Part shown: positions 25,907 to 35,528 of the stretch, one piece after another
How the letters are laid out: each line of letters opens with the position of its first letter
Position numbering within the stretch: position 1 is the first letter of the stretch
Source: Methyloferula stellata AR4
GTDB lineage: Bacteria > Pseudomonadota > Alphaproteobacteria > Rhizobiales > Beijerinckiaceae
Direction of reading: 5' to 3'
Assembly (NCBI RefSeq): GCF_000385335.1
Contig: NZ_ARWA01000001.1
Coordinates: 248,001-312,000 of the forward strand
DNA: 64,000 bases
Translations under genes and position numbers: made by a program
Notes under the pieces: model-generated
What the model saw: only the letters and a program-made list of their open reading frames with translations
Told to the model about the DNA's origin: nothing
Databases searched by the model: none

Positions 25907-26945
25907 GCCGCACCAAAATCGAGACCGTCGCCCCGATCCGCATGTCCGCCTCGGGCGGATTGTCGAGCCTGATGCGAACCGGAAAGCGTTGCGCCACCAC
26001 GACCCAGTTTAAGGTCCGCCCGACAGCCGGCAGCCCGGGTGCGCCAGTATCTTCCGGTCGCACGCCCCAGCCGAGACTCTCGACATGACCGCTCATCGGG
26101 CGATTATTGTCCGAGATCATCCATACGGTTGCCGGGTCGCCGATGGCGATGGCCGGGAGTTCCGTCTCGCGAAAATTCCCGACCGCATACCAGTCATCTG
26201 TTTTGATCAAGGTGAAGATCGGATGTCCGGCGGCGGCATAGGCGCCTGCGGCGATATCGAGGCCGACCACCAGACCATCGAAAGGCGCGACGAGGTTGGT
26301 GTTGCGAAGATCGCGCTCTGCAAGCGCGACGGAGGCCTCAGCCCCGATCAATTGCGCCATCAAAGCTTCGGTATCGCCAATGGCCTGCCTTGCTTGCTGC
26401 GCCTGTTGGATGGCCCCAGCCAAGCCAGCCTGAGCGGTTTTTTCATTGGTCTTCGCTTCGTCGACTTGCTGGGCCGTCACGTAACCCTTACCCAGCAACG
26501 GCACCAGCCGTCCGACTGTGCTCTGCGCGAGAGCGAGCTGCGAGCGTCCGCGTTCGACATTCGTCGCTGCCGCATCGGCGCCGGAGGTTTGCGCCGCCAC
26601 TTGCCGCGTTGTCAGTTCAATCTGCGCCTTCAGCGCAGCGACCTGCGCACGCGCTTGACGCAGCCGCAGTTCGAAAGGCTCCGGATCGATTTCGACCAGC
26701 TTTTCGCCTTTGGCCACCCTCTGATTGTCACGCACATGGATCGCGACGATCCGGCCGCTCACATCGGGCGCCAGTCCGGCTGTATCCGCATAGAGAAAAG
26801 CGTCATGCGTTCTCGGGCGGCGATCGACACTCTCGACCACGCGAAAGCCAAGCCAAAGCGCCGCGGCGATGGAGCCTATTGCAATCAATCGGCTTACGAA
26901 GCGGCGGCCCCGCATCGGAGCTGTTTTGGGGTTTACTGCAGCCAT
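25890..26945 (-). CDS. HlyD/EmrA-type periplasmic adaptor
   Basis: A 351-residue membrane fusion protein: one N-terminal span (residues 17-35), a biotinyl-lipoyl half (VSGRIVAIHVRDNQRVAKGE), a coiled-coil hairpin around 80-185 and the second half (NTNLVAPFDGLVVGLDIAAG) before a beta barrel. It joins the FUSC pump to the outer-membrane factor. It overlaps ytcA by 13 bp at its start and the FUSC gene by 17 bp at its end, so the four genes are one operon. Confidence 0.88.
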   Translation of the reverse strand: MAAVNPKTAPMRGRRFVSRLIAIGSIAAALWLGFRVVESVDRRPRTHDAFLYADTAGLAPDVSGRIVAIHVRDNQRVAKGEKLVEIDPEPFELRLRQARAQVAALKAQIELTTRQVAAQTSGADAAATNVERGRSQLALAQSTVGRLVPLLGKGYVTAQQVDEAKTNEKTAQAGLAGAIQQAQQARQAIGDTEALMAQLIGAEASVALAERDLRNTNLVAPFDGLVVGLDIAAGAYAAAGHPIFTLIKTDDWYAVGNFRETELPAIAIGDPATVWMISDNNRPMSGHVESLGWGVRPEDTGAPGLPAVGRTLNWVVVAQRFPVRIRLDNPPEADMRIGATVSILVRHGASR

Positions 26946-27226
26946 ATCAGCCAGGTTGCAAAAGCGAAGGCGGTCGCAAGCGCGAGATAGACGATGACTG
27001 GCGCCGGCAGAGTTTCACTGAGGCCGCTCGCGACGAGAAGCTGGCGAACGACAATGGTCGCCGCCAAACCTATGAGCGCGCAAATCATCCAGGAGGGAAA
27101 GTAGGAGCCGAGAATGCTCTGCGAAGGAGCTGAATTGCAACCTGTCAAGGCGGTCACCGAACCGACGGCACCGCCGCGCGCCAGGCCAGACAGCCGGCGC
27201 TTTCTTTCAGCCCCTTTACCCAACAA
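26933..27226 (-). CDS. YtcA family lipoprotein
   Basis: A small (97-residue) lipoprotein with lipobox ALTGC, then the family pattern SILGSYFPSWMICALIGL and a second span ending FATWLIWLQ. YtcA proteins accompany AaeA/AaeB-type pumps; their role is not known. The start is TTG 27226: GGGGGAG lies 7 nt upstream. The open frame reaches TTG 27262 without such support. It heads the efflux operon. Confidence 0.75.
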   Translation of the reverse strand: MLGKGAERKRRLSGLARGGAVGSVTALTGCNSAPSQSILGSYFPSWMICALIGLAATIVVRQLLVASGLSETLPAPVIVYLALATAFAFATWLIWLQ

Positions 27227-27408
27227 AGCCCTTCTCCCCCCGGTAAGGCCTACCGCAGCCAAAATAATCCGGCTTCCACGAAAGAAGAAGGAGAAGTTTT
27301 TGTCCCAGCCGACAGAAGATGGAAAGCTGTCTAAAACCCTCGAAATCCGTAAAAACTTTTGTAATCGCTAGCGGTATCAAGGCGAGTCCGTAAGGCTCGT
27401 GTCTAGCG

Positions 27409-28080
27409 TTACAGAGATTTCACGCTCGGCTCGCGGCTCAGCCGGCATCCATCGAGAAACTGCGCGACGGCGCCCTTCACGATCTTTTTAACTTCGGTCT
27501 TTGTCGGCGGCTGCCGCAAGCCGATCAGACATTGCATACGCACCGTGCCCGACAGCATCTCGATGAATCGGTCGGCCGCGCTGTTGGCCTCGGTCAACCG
27601 CAACGTTTTGCGGGCGATCTGGGTTTCGAAAAACGCCGTCAAAAAACTCCGGCTACGGCCGGGACCGAGACTCCAGAACCTTTGCGCGAGCTCGGGCATG
27701 CGCGGCGCTTCCGAGATGACCATTCGATTAAGGCTCAGACAGTCCGGCGACGTGACGATCGTCAAATAACGGGTCCCGATTTCCTCAAGCGCTTCGTCCG
27801 GCGAACGCGCGGCAAGAACATCGAGCGCCATGCCGCGATAAATCGTCTCGCAATTATCGCTGACGATCGCCTCGAACAGACCCTGCTTGCCGCCGAACAA
27901 GGCGTAAAGCGTCTGCCGCGAACCGCCGGACTTGGCGATCACATCGTCGAGAGTGGCGTCGGCAAAGCCCTTTTCGTGAAAGACCGCGCGTCCGGCTTCC
28001 AGAAAAGCGTCGCGGCGCGCCACCAGACGTTTGCTCGTGGGCGAAATGGCGCAGTCAGAACTTTGTGCGGCTTGCTTCAT
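27409..28080 (-). CDS. TetR family transcriptional repressor
   Basis: A 223-residue regulator. Residues about 20-68 form the TetR helix-turn-helix (ATLDDVIAKSGGSRQTLYALFGGKQGLFEAIV); the rest is a helical ligand domain of the AcrR type. It is divergent from the RND pump operon, with a 193-bp shared region containing an imperfect 16-bp dyad, and so probably represses the pump and itself until a substrate binds. Confidence 0.88.
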   Translation of the reverse strand: MKQAAQSSDCAISPTSKRLVARRDAFLEAGRAVFHEKGFADATLDDVIAKSGGSRQTLYALFGGKQGLFEAIVSDNCETIYRGMALDVLAARSPDEALEEIGTRYLTIVTSPDCLSLNRMVISEAPRMPELAQRFWSLGPGRSRSFLTAFFETQIARKTLRLTEANSAADRFIEMLSGTVRMQCLIGLRQPPTKTEVKKIVKGAVAQFLDGCRLSREPSVKSL

Positions 28081-28116
28081 TCACTAACTCGTGAGAGCTA
28101 TCGACGGCCCTTGATA

Positions 28117-28132
28117 TGTACTGTACCATACA
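28117..28132. promoter_or_regulatory. Candidate TetR operator
   Basis: TGTACTGTACCATACA is an imperfect dyad (6 of 8 pairs) in the region shared by the tetR-like gene and the RND operon, within an AT-rich stretch that may hold the promoters. It is assigned by place and symmetry only. Confidence 0.35.
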
Positions 28133-28273
28133 ATACGTCAAGTACGTGAAACAGGCCGCCGCGCCGCTGGGAAATCCTCTCTTCCGGCGGTTTTTGACGT
28201 GCCCGACGATTTTCAAGGCACGCTTTCGACCGGGTGGAACGAGCCGGCGTGAACGCGGCTTCTGGAGCGACCC

Positions 28274-31200
28274 ATGGGTATTGTTGCCTTCGCGCTTCGC
28301 TTTAAGCACACCTTCTACGTGCTGGCGGTGATGATGCTCTTCCTCGGCGGCAGTGCGATTCTGACCACGCCGAAGGATATTTTCCCGAATATCGACATCC
28401 CGGTCGTGAGCGTCATTTGGCAATATACAGGCCTGACGCCGGAGGAGATGGAAGCGCGCGTCACCACCTACAGCGAATATTCGATCTCATCGAACGTCAA
28501 CAACATCAAGAATATGGAGAGCCAGACGCTCTCCGGCATCGCGGTGCAGAAGATTTACTTCCAACCCGGCGTCAACGTCGATCTCGCCATTTCGCAGATC
28601 GTCTCGGCGACCAATTCGATCCGCGCTTTGATGCCGACGGGCATTCAGCCGCCGGTGATCGTTCAGTTCAACGCCTCATCCGTCCCGGTGCTGCAGTTGA
28701 GCCTGTCGTCCGATCAGTTGAACGAGCAGCAGCTTTACGATTACGGCATTTATCAAATCCGCCAGGCCCTGGCGCCGATCCCGGGCATCACACTACCGAC
28801 GCCCTATGGCGGCAAATATCGCCAGATCATGGTCGATCTCGATCCGGACGCGCTCAACGCCCGCGGAATCGCGCCAATCGACGTCGTCAATGCGGTCAAC
28901 GCCCAGAGCCTGACGTTGCCGTCGGGCGATGTTAAGCTCGGCGACAAGCAATTTATCGTCAAAGTCAATGCGACGGCACCGTCCATCGATGCGTTGAACA
29001 AGCTGCCGATCAAGCAGGTCGGCGGCACGACGGTCTATCTTTCCGATGTAGCGCATGTCCGCGACGGCTGGGCCGTCCAGCAGAATATCGTGCGCGCCGA
29101 AGGCAAGCGCTCGGTTCTTTTGACCATCATCAAGAACGGCAATGCCTCGACGCTCGATGTCGTCAACCGGGTGAAGGCGGCACTCCCCGACATTCAACGC
29201 GCCGCGCCGCCCGGCATGGACATCAAGCTCCTGTTCGACCAGTCGGTCTTCGTGCAGAACGCGATCACGAGCGTCTTGCACGAGGGCGCGATCGCGGCCG
29301 GCCTCACGGCTCTGATGATCCTGATCTTCCTCGGCTCATGGCGCTCGACCCTCGTCGTCATGGTGTCGATCCCGCTGTCGATCCTGACCTCGCTCGCCGT
29401 GCTTTCGGCGCTCGGCCAGACGATCAATACGATGACGCTCGGCGGGCTCGCGCTCGCGGTCGGCATTCTCGTCGACGATTCGACGGTTACGATCGAGAAC
29501 ACGCACCGGCTTCTGGAAGAAGGCGAGCCCTTCGACAAGGCGATCCTCGAAGGCGCGGCGGGCATCGCGGTTCCGACCTTGATTTCGACGCTCGCGATCT
29601 GTTGCGTCTTCGTCTCAGTCTTCTTTCTGCAAGGGGCGGCGCGCTATCTCTTCACGCCGCTTGCGATGGCCGTCGTCTTCGCCATGCTCGCCTCCTATAC
29701 GATTTCGCGGACATTGACGCCGATCATGATCGGTCTCTTGATCCGCAAGGAGCACGAACGGCAGCACAGCGGCGCGAAGCCGAATTGGCTTGAGCGTTTC
29801 CATGCGGGCTTCAACACAAGGTTCGACCGCTTCCGCGATTTTTATGGATGGCTGCTCACCGGCATCCTGCGGCGGCGCATCATCACGCCGCTCGTCGCTC
29901 TCGCCATCGTCGCGCAGGCCGTCGTTCTCTCTTATCATATCGGCTCCGACTTCTTTCCGAATGTCGACGCTGGCCTGATCCAATTGCATGTGCGTGCTCC
30001 GGCGCGCACGCGGATCGAACGGACAGAACAGATCTTCCAAGAGGTCGAGGACAAGATTCGCACCATCGTCGATCCGAAGGACCTAAAGCTCGTCCTCGAC
30101 AACATAGGCCTGCCGCAGCGCAGCTATAATCTCGCTTTCACCGACGGTTCGGCGATCGGTGTCAACGACGGCACGATTCAGATCGAACTCGCCGAAGACC
30201 ATCAGCCGACGGCCGAAATCATCAAGCGGCTGCGGACGGAATTGCCTTCCGCTTTCCCGGATGTGCTCTTCTATTTCCAGCCCGCCGATCTCGTGACGCA
30301 GGTCTTGAACTTCGGCGTGCCGACGCAGATCGACGTGCAGTTCCAGGGCCGCGACCGCGCCGGCAACCAGGCGCTTGCCAAGGAATTGCAGCAGAAAATG
30401 GCTGACGTTCCCGGCCTCGTCGACGTGCACGTTCAGCAGGAACTCGACGCACCGTCTTTATTGTACACAATCGACCGCACGCGCGCCCAGCAGCTCGGGC
30501 TGAACATGCAACAGGTCGCAAACAATCTGAACATCAGCCTATCGTCGTCAGAGCAGGTCTCACCGAATTTCTGGACCGATCCGAAAAACGGCATTCCCTA
30601 TTATTTTGCCGTGCAGACACCGGAATATCGCATCTCGAACAGGAACCAGCTCGACAATACGCCGCTCGCCGCGGGCGTCGATCCGAATGGCACACCGATT
30701 CCGACTTTGCTCGGAAATGTCGCCTCCGTGAAACGCACCCCTGTGCAATCGGTCTATAATCATTCGAACATTCAAGCCGTCTACGACATTTACGGCAGTG
30801 TGCAGAACATCGATCTCGGCACCGCGAGCAAGGCTATTCAGAAGCTCGTCGACGAGACCCAGCAGAAGCTGAAGCCGGGCAACACGATCCATGTGCGCGG
30901 TCAGATCGACAGCATGAACTCGGCCTTCTCGAACCTGACGATCGGTCTCCTCTTCGCCGCCGTCTTCGTCTACATGTTGATGGTCGTCAATTATCAGAGC
31001 TTCCTCGATCCGCTCGCCGTGATCCTGGCACTGCCTGGCGCCGGCGCCGGCATCATGCTCATGCTCTTCGTCACCGGCACGACGATCAGCGTCCCGTCTC
31101 TGATGGGCTCGATCATGTCGATCGGCGTCGCCTCGGCGAATTCGATCCTGCTCGTCACTTTCGCGCGCGAGCAGCGTGAAGCGGGCATGAGCGCTTTCGA

Positions 31201-31471
31201 GGCCGCGCTTTCGGCCGGCACGACCCGTCTGCGCCCTGTGCTCATGACGGCGGCTGCGATGATCGTCGGCATGATTCCGATGGCGATCGGCGGCCCCGGC
31301 GAAGAACAAAACGCCGTGCTCGCCCGTGCCGTTATCGGCGGCGTGGCGATCGGCACCATGACCACGCTTTTATTCGTGCCCTTCCTTTATTCCATCATCG
31401 GCCGTTTCGAGAAGACAAAAACGCACGCGCCAGCGGAAGGGGAATTGGCCCATCAGGGATCAATGTCATGA
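28274..31471 (+). CDS. RND family multidrug efflux permease (AcrB/MdtB-like)
   Basis: A 1065-residue inner-membrane proton antiporter with 12 spans and two large periplasmic loops. GGLALAVGILVDDSTVTIEN carries the paired aspartates of the proton relay in span 4. The length and the IFPNIDIPVVSV start are typical of the HAE1 class. GGAG precedes ATG 28274. The stop overlaps the adaptor start as ATGA. No outer-membrane factor lies in this operon; the TolC-like protein at 22360-23907 might serve. Confidence 0.92.
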   Translation: MGIVAFALRFKHTFYVLAVMMLFLGGSAILTTPKDIFPNIDIPVVSVIWQYTGLTPEEMEARVTTYSEYSISSNVNNIKNMESQTLSGIAVQKIYFQPGVNVDLAISQIVSATNSIRALMPTGIQPPVIVQFNASSVPVLQLSLSSDQLNEQQLYDYGIYQIRQALAPIPGITLPTPYGGKYRQIMVDLDPDALNARGIAPIDVVNAVNAQSLTLPSGDVKLGDKQFIVKVNATAPSIDALNKLPIKQVGGTTVYLSDVAHVRDGWAVQQNIVRAEGKRSVLLTIIKNGNASTLDVVNRVKAALPDIQRAAPPGMDIKLLFDQSVFVQNAITSVLHEGAIAAGLTALMILIFLGSWRSTLVVMVSIPLSILTSLAVLSALGQTINTMTLGGLALAVGILVDDSTVTIENTHRLLEEGEPFDKAILEGAAGIAVPTLISTLAICCVFVSVFFLQGAARYLFTPLAMAVVFAMLASYTISRTLTPIMIGLLIRKEHERQHSGAKPNWLERFHAGFNTRFDRFRDFYGWLLTGILRRRIITPLVALAIVAQAVVLSYHIGSDFFPNVDAGLIQLHVRAPARTRIERTEQIFQEVEDKIRTIVDPKDLKLVLDNIGLPQRSYNLAFTDGSAIGVNDGTIQIELAEDHQPTAEIIKRLRTELPSAFPDVLFYFQPADLVTQVLNFGVPTQIDVQFQGRDRAGNQALAKELQQKMADVPGLVDVHVQQELDAPSLLYTIDRTRAQQLGLNMQQVANNLNISLSSSEQVSPNFWTDPKNGIPYYFAVQTPEYRISNRNQLDNTPLAAGVDPNGTPIPTLLGNVASVKRTPVQSVYNHSNIQAVYDIYGSVQNIDLGTASKAIQKLVDETQQKLKPGNTIHVRGQIDSMNSAFSNLTIGLLFAAVFVYMLMVVNYQSFLDPLAVILALPGAGAGIMLMLFVTGTTISVPSLMGSIMSIGVASANSILLVTFAREQREAGMSAFEAALSAGTTRLRPVLMTAAAMIVGMIPMAIGGPGEEQNAVLARAVIGGVAIGTMTTLLFVPFLYSIIGRFEKTKTHAPAEGELAHQGSMS

Positions 31472-32751
31472 ACAAGATGCCCGCGGAACAAGCGTTTTTC
31501 GATGAAAAAGCGCAGGAGAAGAAGCAGCCGGAGAAGCCGGCAAATGAGCGCGGCCGGCGGCGGATTGCAACGCTGCTCGGCATCGGCGTCGTTGTCATCG
31601 TCGCGGGGCTCGTCGCCTTCGGCGCCAAAAGCCAGTCCGACCGTCATGCCGACGCGGTTGCAGTGCTCGAAGCGCGAAAGAATACGGTGCCGGCCGTACG
31701 CGCCATGACCGTCAAGGAAATTGCCGGGCCGCGCACGATCGAGCTGCCCGGAAACATGGCGGCCTTCGACCAGGCGACGCTTTTCGCCCGCGCGACCGGC
31801 TATATCGCACAGCGCAATGTCGATATCGGCAGCAAGGTGAAAAAGGGCGACATTCTCGCCGTCATCGCCGCGCCCGATCTCGACGCGCAGCTCGCCCAGG
31901 CCAGAGGCCAGCTCGAGCAATTCAAGGCCGCCGTTCTGCAGGCGCAGGCCAATGCGGACCTCGGGAAGGTTACCGATCAACGCACGTCGCGGCTCGTCCA
32001 GCAAGGCTGGTCCAGTGCCCAGCAGGGCGATCAGGACCGTTTGACCGCGGCCTCAAGCAGCGCGGCCCTGGCCGTGGCGCGCGCGAATGTCGTGGCTCAG
32101 GAAGCGGCCGTGAACCGGCTGGTCCAACTCACCGGCTTCGAGCAGGTCACGGCGCCCTTTGACGGCGTCATTACGAGCCGCTTGATTGATGTCGGCAGCC
32201 TCGTCACCGCCGATGCCGCGAGCGGCACGTCTCTATTCTCGATCCAACGCACGGATGTGCTGCGCGTCCAGGTCTGGGTGCCGCAAGCGGCCTATTTCGG
32301 TATTAAGGACGGCGATCATGCGGTCGTCACCGTGCCGGAGCTGCCTGGACGCACATTCGACGGCGTCGTGGCGCGCAATGCCCGCTCGCTCGGGCCGGGC
32401 ACCCGCACGCTTCTCGCAGAAGTCGACGTCGATAATAAGAACGGCGAACTGACCGCCGGCCTCTATGGCATCCTGCATCTGCAGGTGCAGAGGCAAACCC
32501 CGACGATCAGCATCCCGTCCCAGGCGGTGATTTTCAACAAGGACGGGCTCTCGGCCGCCGTCGTCGACGATCAGGGCAAAGTGCAGCTTCGCAAGCTCGA
32601 CGTGGAATATGACAATGGCGCCGACGTCGAGGTGCGCGATGGCCTAAAACCGGGAGACAAGGTGATCTTGAGCCCGCCAGCGACCGTCAGCGACGGCATG
32701 CAGGTTAAGATCCAGGAGCCGCCGCCGAAAACCGAAGCGAAGCCCGGCTAA
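31468..32751 (+). CDS. RND efflux periplasmic adaptor
   Basis: A 427-residue membrane fusion protein with an N-terminal span (residues 32-50), lipoyl halves (FARATGYIAQRNVDIGSKVKKGD and ERVTAPFDGVITSR-like), a short coiled coil and a C-terminal barrel. It lacks a lipobox. It is translationally coupled to the RND permease, and a strong terminator follows at once. Confidence 0.9.
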   Translation: MNKMPAEQAFFDEKAQEKKQPEKPANERGRRRIATLLGIGVVVIVAGLVAFGAKSQSDRHADAVAVLEARKNTVPAVRAMTVKEIAGPRTIELPGNMAAFDQATLFARATGYIAQRNVDIGSKVKKGDILAVIAAPDLDAQLAQARGQLEQFKAAVLQAQANADLGKVTDQRTSRLVQQGWSSAQQGDQDRLTAASSSAALAVARANVVAQEAAVNRLVQLTGFEQVTAPFDGVITSRLIDVGSLVTADAASGTSLFSIQRTDVLRVQVWVPQAAYFGIKDGDHAVVTVPELPGRTFDGVVARNARSLGPGTRTLLAEVDVDNKNGELTAGLYGILHLQVQRQTPTISIPSQAVIFNKDGLSAAVVDDQGKVQLRKLDVEYDNGADVEVRDGLKPGDKVILSPPATVSDGMQVKIQEPPPKTEAKPG

Positions 32752-32796
32752 TAAACAAAAAAACGGCCCGTTCATCGGGCCGTTTTTTTGTTTATT
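32750..32796. terminator. Bidirectional rho-independent terminator
   Basis: A perfect 21-bp inverted repeat around a TTCAT loop: GC core ACGGCCCG/CGGGCCGT flanked on both sides by A7/T7 tracts. It lies between the convergent RND adaptor and globin genes and so can end transcription from both. Confidence 0.95.
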
Positions 32797-32811
32797 GCAA
32801 AGCGTTCGGTT

Positions 32812-33360
32812 TCAGCCTTGCTGCTGCTGGCGCGCCGCCGCGGCAGCCTCTTCCCTGGCAGCCAGTTCCTCCGCTGCCTTGTTGCGCTCGTCGGGATAGG
32901 CGGCATTGGCCATGATACCGCAAATGCGAGCCATCACGGCAATCCAAGCCTGCGCGACAAGGTCGTTGAAGTCTTCGTCGCCGAGCTGCTCCTTGAGCGT
33001 GTAAAGAAGGGCGGCGACGAAGGGCTGGTAATGCTCGATCTTGACGCCGACCTTCATGTGGTCGCAACCGGCATATTGCATGCTGTTCAGCGTATCGTGC
33101 AGACGATTCATGCTGCGCAGATAGATCGAGAGCTGATTCATGAATTTCTGCTTGGTCTCTTCAATATCGTTTTTGAAGAGTTCCCGCGCTTCGGGGCATT
33201 TCTCGAAAAACCGCTCATAGAACGGGTCGGCGAATTTCTTGTTCGCCTCGTGCAGGATCTTTGCGTAACGCTGCAAGATCATCTCGGACGTGCCTTCCGG
33301 ACGCTGAGGGATGATCCTGGCGAATGTCCGTTTGACGATTTCAACCTGCTCGTTTGTCAT
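32812..33360 (-). CDS. Globin family protein
   Basis: A 182-residue haem protein. The helical globin pattern is visible: FYERFFEKCPEARELF (B-C region), LSIYLRSMNRLHDTLNS, and VKIEHYQPF with the likely proximal histidine near residue 110, then AWIAVMARICGIM. The tail ends in AARQQQQG. It may bind O2 or NO or act in NO detoxification; no reductase domain is attached. GGAAG precedes ATG 33360. Confidence 0.85.
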   Translation of the reverse strand: MTNEQVEIVKRTFARIIPQRPEGTSEMILQRYAKILHEANKKFADPFYERFFEKCPEARELFKNDIEETKQKFMNQLSIYLRSMNRLHDTLNSMQYAGCDHMKVGVKIEHYQPFVAALLYTLKEQLGDEDFNDLVAQAWIAVMARICGIMANAAYPDERNKAAEELAAREEAAAAARQQQQG

Positions 33361-33711
33361 CTTCCCACATTCTCCTGTCGCGCGGACGCTGAGCGTCGTG
33401 CAACTTTGATGCCTGACTGGCCGAAGAGCCTCCCGGCGCGCAGCTTTGCTTCTGTGGCGAGCCGGGCATGACCTCGGAAGGAAATCGCTTCGGGATTAAC
33501 ATCAGGGCGAATTTCAAGTCAATTACGCTGTTTCCAGGGCGTTTTCGGTCTCCAAAACCCGCGCTGCGCCCGATATTTCGTAAAAAGCGCCTGCAGATGG
33601 CAGATGCCAGGCGCTCAGGTGTTGATCCTTTTGCTCAAATAGGCCATATGCATGCCTCGCGTCCGGCCGCTGCGCCCGATGACTTTGAAAATATCTCTCT
33701 GGATTGGTTCG
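33361..33711. other. Divergent promoter region, globin / rpmJ
   Basis: About 350 bp between the divergent globin and rpmJ starts. Short overlapping frames are present but none has a ribosome binding site or recognisable product. It should hold both promoters; I see no clear operator or FNR/NsrR-like palindrome. Confidence 0.4.
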
Positions 33712-33837
33712 ATGAAAGTCCGCAATTCCCTGAAATCCCTGCGCGGTCGCCATCGCGACAACCAGCTCGTGCGCCGCAAGGGCCGCGTCTATATCATCAA
33801 TAAGACGCAGAAGCGCTACAAGGCGCGTCAGGGCTAA
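33712..33837 (+). CDS. rpmJ: 50S ribosomal protein L36
   Basis: A 41-residue basic protein, [20 protein letters not shown] then [21 protein letters not shown]: the short zinc-free type of L36 usual in alphaproteobacteria (no CXXC). The start is ATG 33712; the frame upstream to 33652 is not coding. It stands alone, as is usual for rpmJ in this class. Confidence 0.95.
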   Translation: MKVRNSLKSLRGRHRDNQLVRRKGRVYIINKTQKRYKARQG

Positions 33838-33948
33838 GACCAAGCCGCGCCCTGTAGGCGCGAACGCTTCAAAGCTTTGTCATCACAGAGCTGCGCGGAG
33901 CCAAGGATCGGCTTTGACGCTGAATGCCGCCTGCCGTATTTTAACGGC

Positions 33949-34794
33949 ATGATTTTGCGCGCCGCTCTTTCACTCATTTTCGCCTTATCGACCGCTGCTG
34001 GCGGACTCTCAGTCTGGCCCTCCGCCGCGGGCGCTTTCGAAAGCGCAGCTGAGCGGAACATGCCCGGCGCACCAGGCTCCGGCGACTATATGCAAGTCCC
34101 CGGCTTTCCACCCATGAGAATGCCGCCGGGCGTGCGGACTTTTGGACCGAACGGACCGCTATCGCCGGAGCTCGGCGGTGGTCTCGATCACGTCGACCGG
34201 CCGGACGACCGGCGGCTGCGCCCCGACCCGCCCGAAAAAAAGCTGACCGAAGCCGAAAAGGCGGAAGCTTTGCGCAAGGCCTTGGCGCCGAAGCCCACAA
34301 CCACCGTGCTCCGCCAGCAGAGCCTGGACATCTTGTTCAAACGGCTCGCCAATGCCGAAGACGATGAAACGGCGAAAGGCATCGCTGGTGCGATCGAGCG
34401 GATTTGGGGCCATTCCGATTCGGATACGGCCAATCTTCTTATGGAGCGCGGCTCCGCCTCGCTACTCGCAGGCCATTATCCTTTGGCGCTGTCCATCTTC
34501 GACAAACTTGTCGTGCTGAAGCCGCAATGGGCGGAGGCTTGGAACAAGCGCGCGACCACACGTTTCAGAGCCGATGATATCGATGGTGCCATGGCGGATA
34601 TCGATCAGGCCCTAAAACTCGAACCCCGCCATTATGGCGCCTTGGCCGGCATGGGGCTCATTTTGCAGAAAGCCAATCTCAACAAGCAGGCGCTCGATGT
34701 GTTCCGCAAGGCGCTTGCGCTCAACCCCAAACAGCCCGAGTTGCGCGAGCTCGTCGAGAAGCTGACGCTTGAAGTCGAAGGCCGCGATATTTAG
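33949..34794 (+). CDS. Secreted TPR-repeat protein
   Basis: A 281-residue protein. Residues 1-29 are a signal peptide (MILRAALSLIFALSTAAGG). A proline-rich stretch (residues 45-95, PGSGDYMQVPGFPPMRMPPG) is followed by about four TPR helices (HYPLALSIFDKLVVLKPQWAEAW, DIDGAMADIDQALKLEPRHYGAL). It is probably a periplasmic scaffold; partners are unknown. ATG 33949 is chosen because it starts the signal peptide. Confidence 0.75.
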   Translation: MILRAALSLIFALSTAAGGLSVWPSAAGAFESAAERNMPGAPGSGDYMQVPGFPPMRMPPGVRTFGPNGPLSPELGGGLDHVDRPDDRRLRPDPPEKKLTEAEKAEALRKALAPKPTTTVLRQQSLDILFKRLANAEDDETAKGIAGAIERIWGHSDSDTANLLMERGSASLLAGHYPLALSIFDKLVVLKPQWAEAWNKRATTRFRADDIDGAMADIDQALKLEPRHYGALAGMGLILQKANLNKQALDVFRKALALNPKQPELRELVEKLTLEVEGRDI

Positions 34795-34841
34795 AGCATG
34801 ATTGCAAAAAGCTGCGGGCTTTTTCGATAAGGATCACGCGT
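34794..34841. repeat. AGCATGATC palindromic repeat
   Basis: TAGAGCATGATTGCAAAAAGC...GCTTTTTCGATAAGGATCACGC is a hairpin of the family at 13161-13207, starting at the stop codon of the TPR gene and lying between it and a convergent GNAT gene. Confidence 0.65.
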
Positions 34842-34861
34842 CAAATAATGCGGCTCAGACG

Positions 34862-35404
34862 CTAGATCATGTCGCTTTCCACCAATGGCAGCTCAAGCTG
34901 CATCAAGATCGTATCGAGCCAGCGCTCGTGCTTATGGCCGACGGCGCGTAAGAGTCCGGCCCGTGCAAAGCCCAATTTTTCGTGCAGCCGGATCGATCCG
35001 GCGTTTTCGGAATCCCCGATGATGGCGATCATTTGCCGGAAACCGCGCTCCGCCGCCACATCGATGAGCGCCGCAAGCAGCTTCTGCCCAATGCCGCGGT
35101 CATGAAAGCCGTCGCGCACATAGACTGAATTTTCGATCGTTTTCGCATAGGCCTCGCGCGGCCGGTAGCTATTGGCATAGGCATATCCGACGACCTTCCG
35201 GTCGCTCTCGGCGATGAGATAAGGATAGTTCGAGGCGAGCATGACGCGGCGGCGGATCTTCATCTCGGCTTCGCCCGGAGGCTCTATCTCGAAGGTGCCG
35301 GTGCCGTTTAGGACGGCGTGCCTGTAAATGGCCGTTACGGCCGGTATGTCTTCCTCGACGCAGTCACGGATCACGACGCCTTGCAAAAATTCCGTATCCG
35401 ACAC
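34862..35404 (-). CDS. GNAT family N-acetyltransferase (phosphinothricin-type)
   Basis: A 180-residue acetyltransferase. It shows VIRDCVEEDIPAVTAIYRHAV, VVGYAYANSYRPREAY, SVYVRDGFHDRGIGQKLL (acetyl-CoA loop R-G-I-G) and NAGSIRLHEKLGF, typical of the Pat/Bar or L-amino-acid N-acyltransferase group. It would acetylate an amine such as methionine sulfoximine or a similar metabolite. GTG 35404 is chosen because GGGAGG lies 6 nt upstream; the frame runs to TTG 35461 without support. Confidence 0.85.
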   Translation of the reverse strand: MSDTEFLQGVVIRDCVEEDIPAVTAIYRHAVLNGTGTFEIEPPGEAEMKIRRRVMLASNYPYLIAESDRKVVGYAYANSYRPREAYAKTIENSVYVRDGFHDRGIGQKLLAALIDVAAERGFRQMIAIIGDSENAGSIRLHEKLGFARAGLLRAVGHKHERWLDTILMQLELPLVESDMI

Positions 35405-35528
35405 GCATTCCTCCCACACCCCGGCAGCAAAAGGATCGAACGTGCCTTTTGCCGAGACCAACCGGATGGGTGGAACTGTCTTACAGAGTTTTGCTCAAGC
35501 TTTGCGATAGGAATCTTCGAATTTCGAT

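Noticed and set aside
24194-25972. 592-codon open frame on the plus strand
   Set aside because: Antisense to the FUSC gene, very rich in Arg, Glu and Gln, with no recognisable domain.
33468-33803. Short frames between globin and rpmJ
   Set aside because: No ribosome binding site, no recognisable product, overlap in several phases and with rpmJ.
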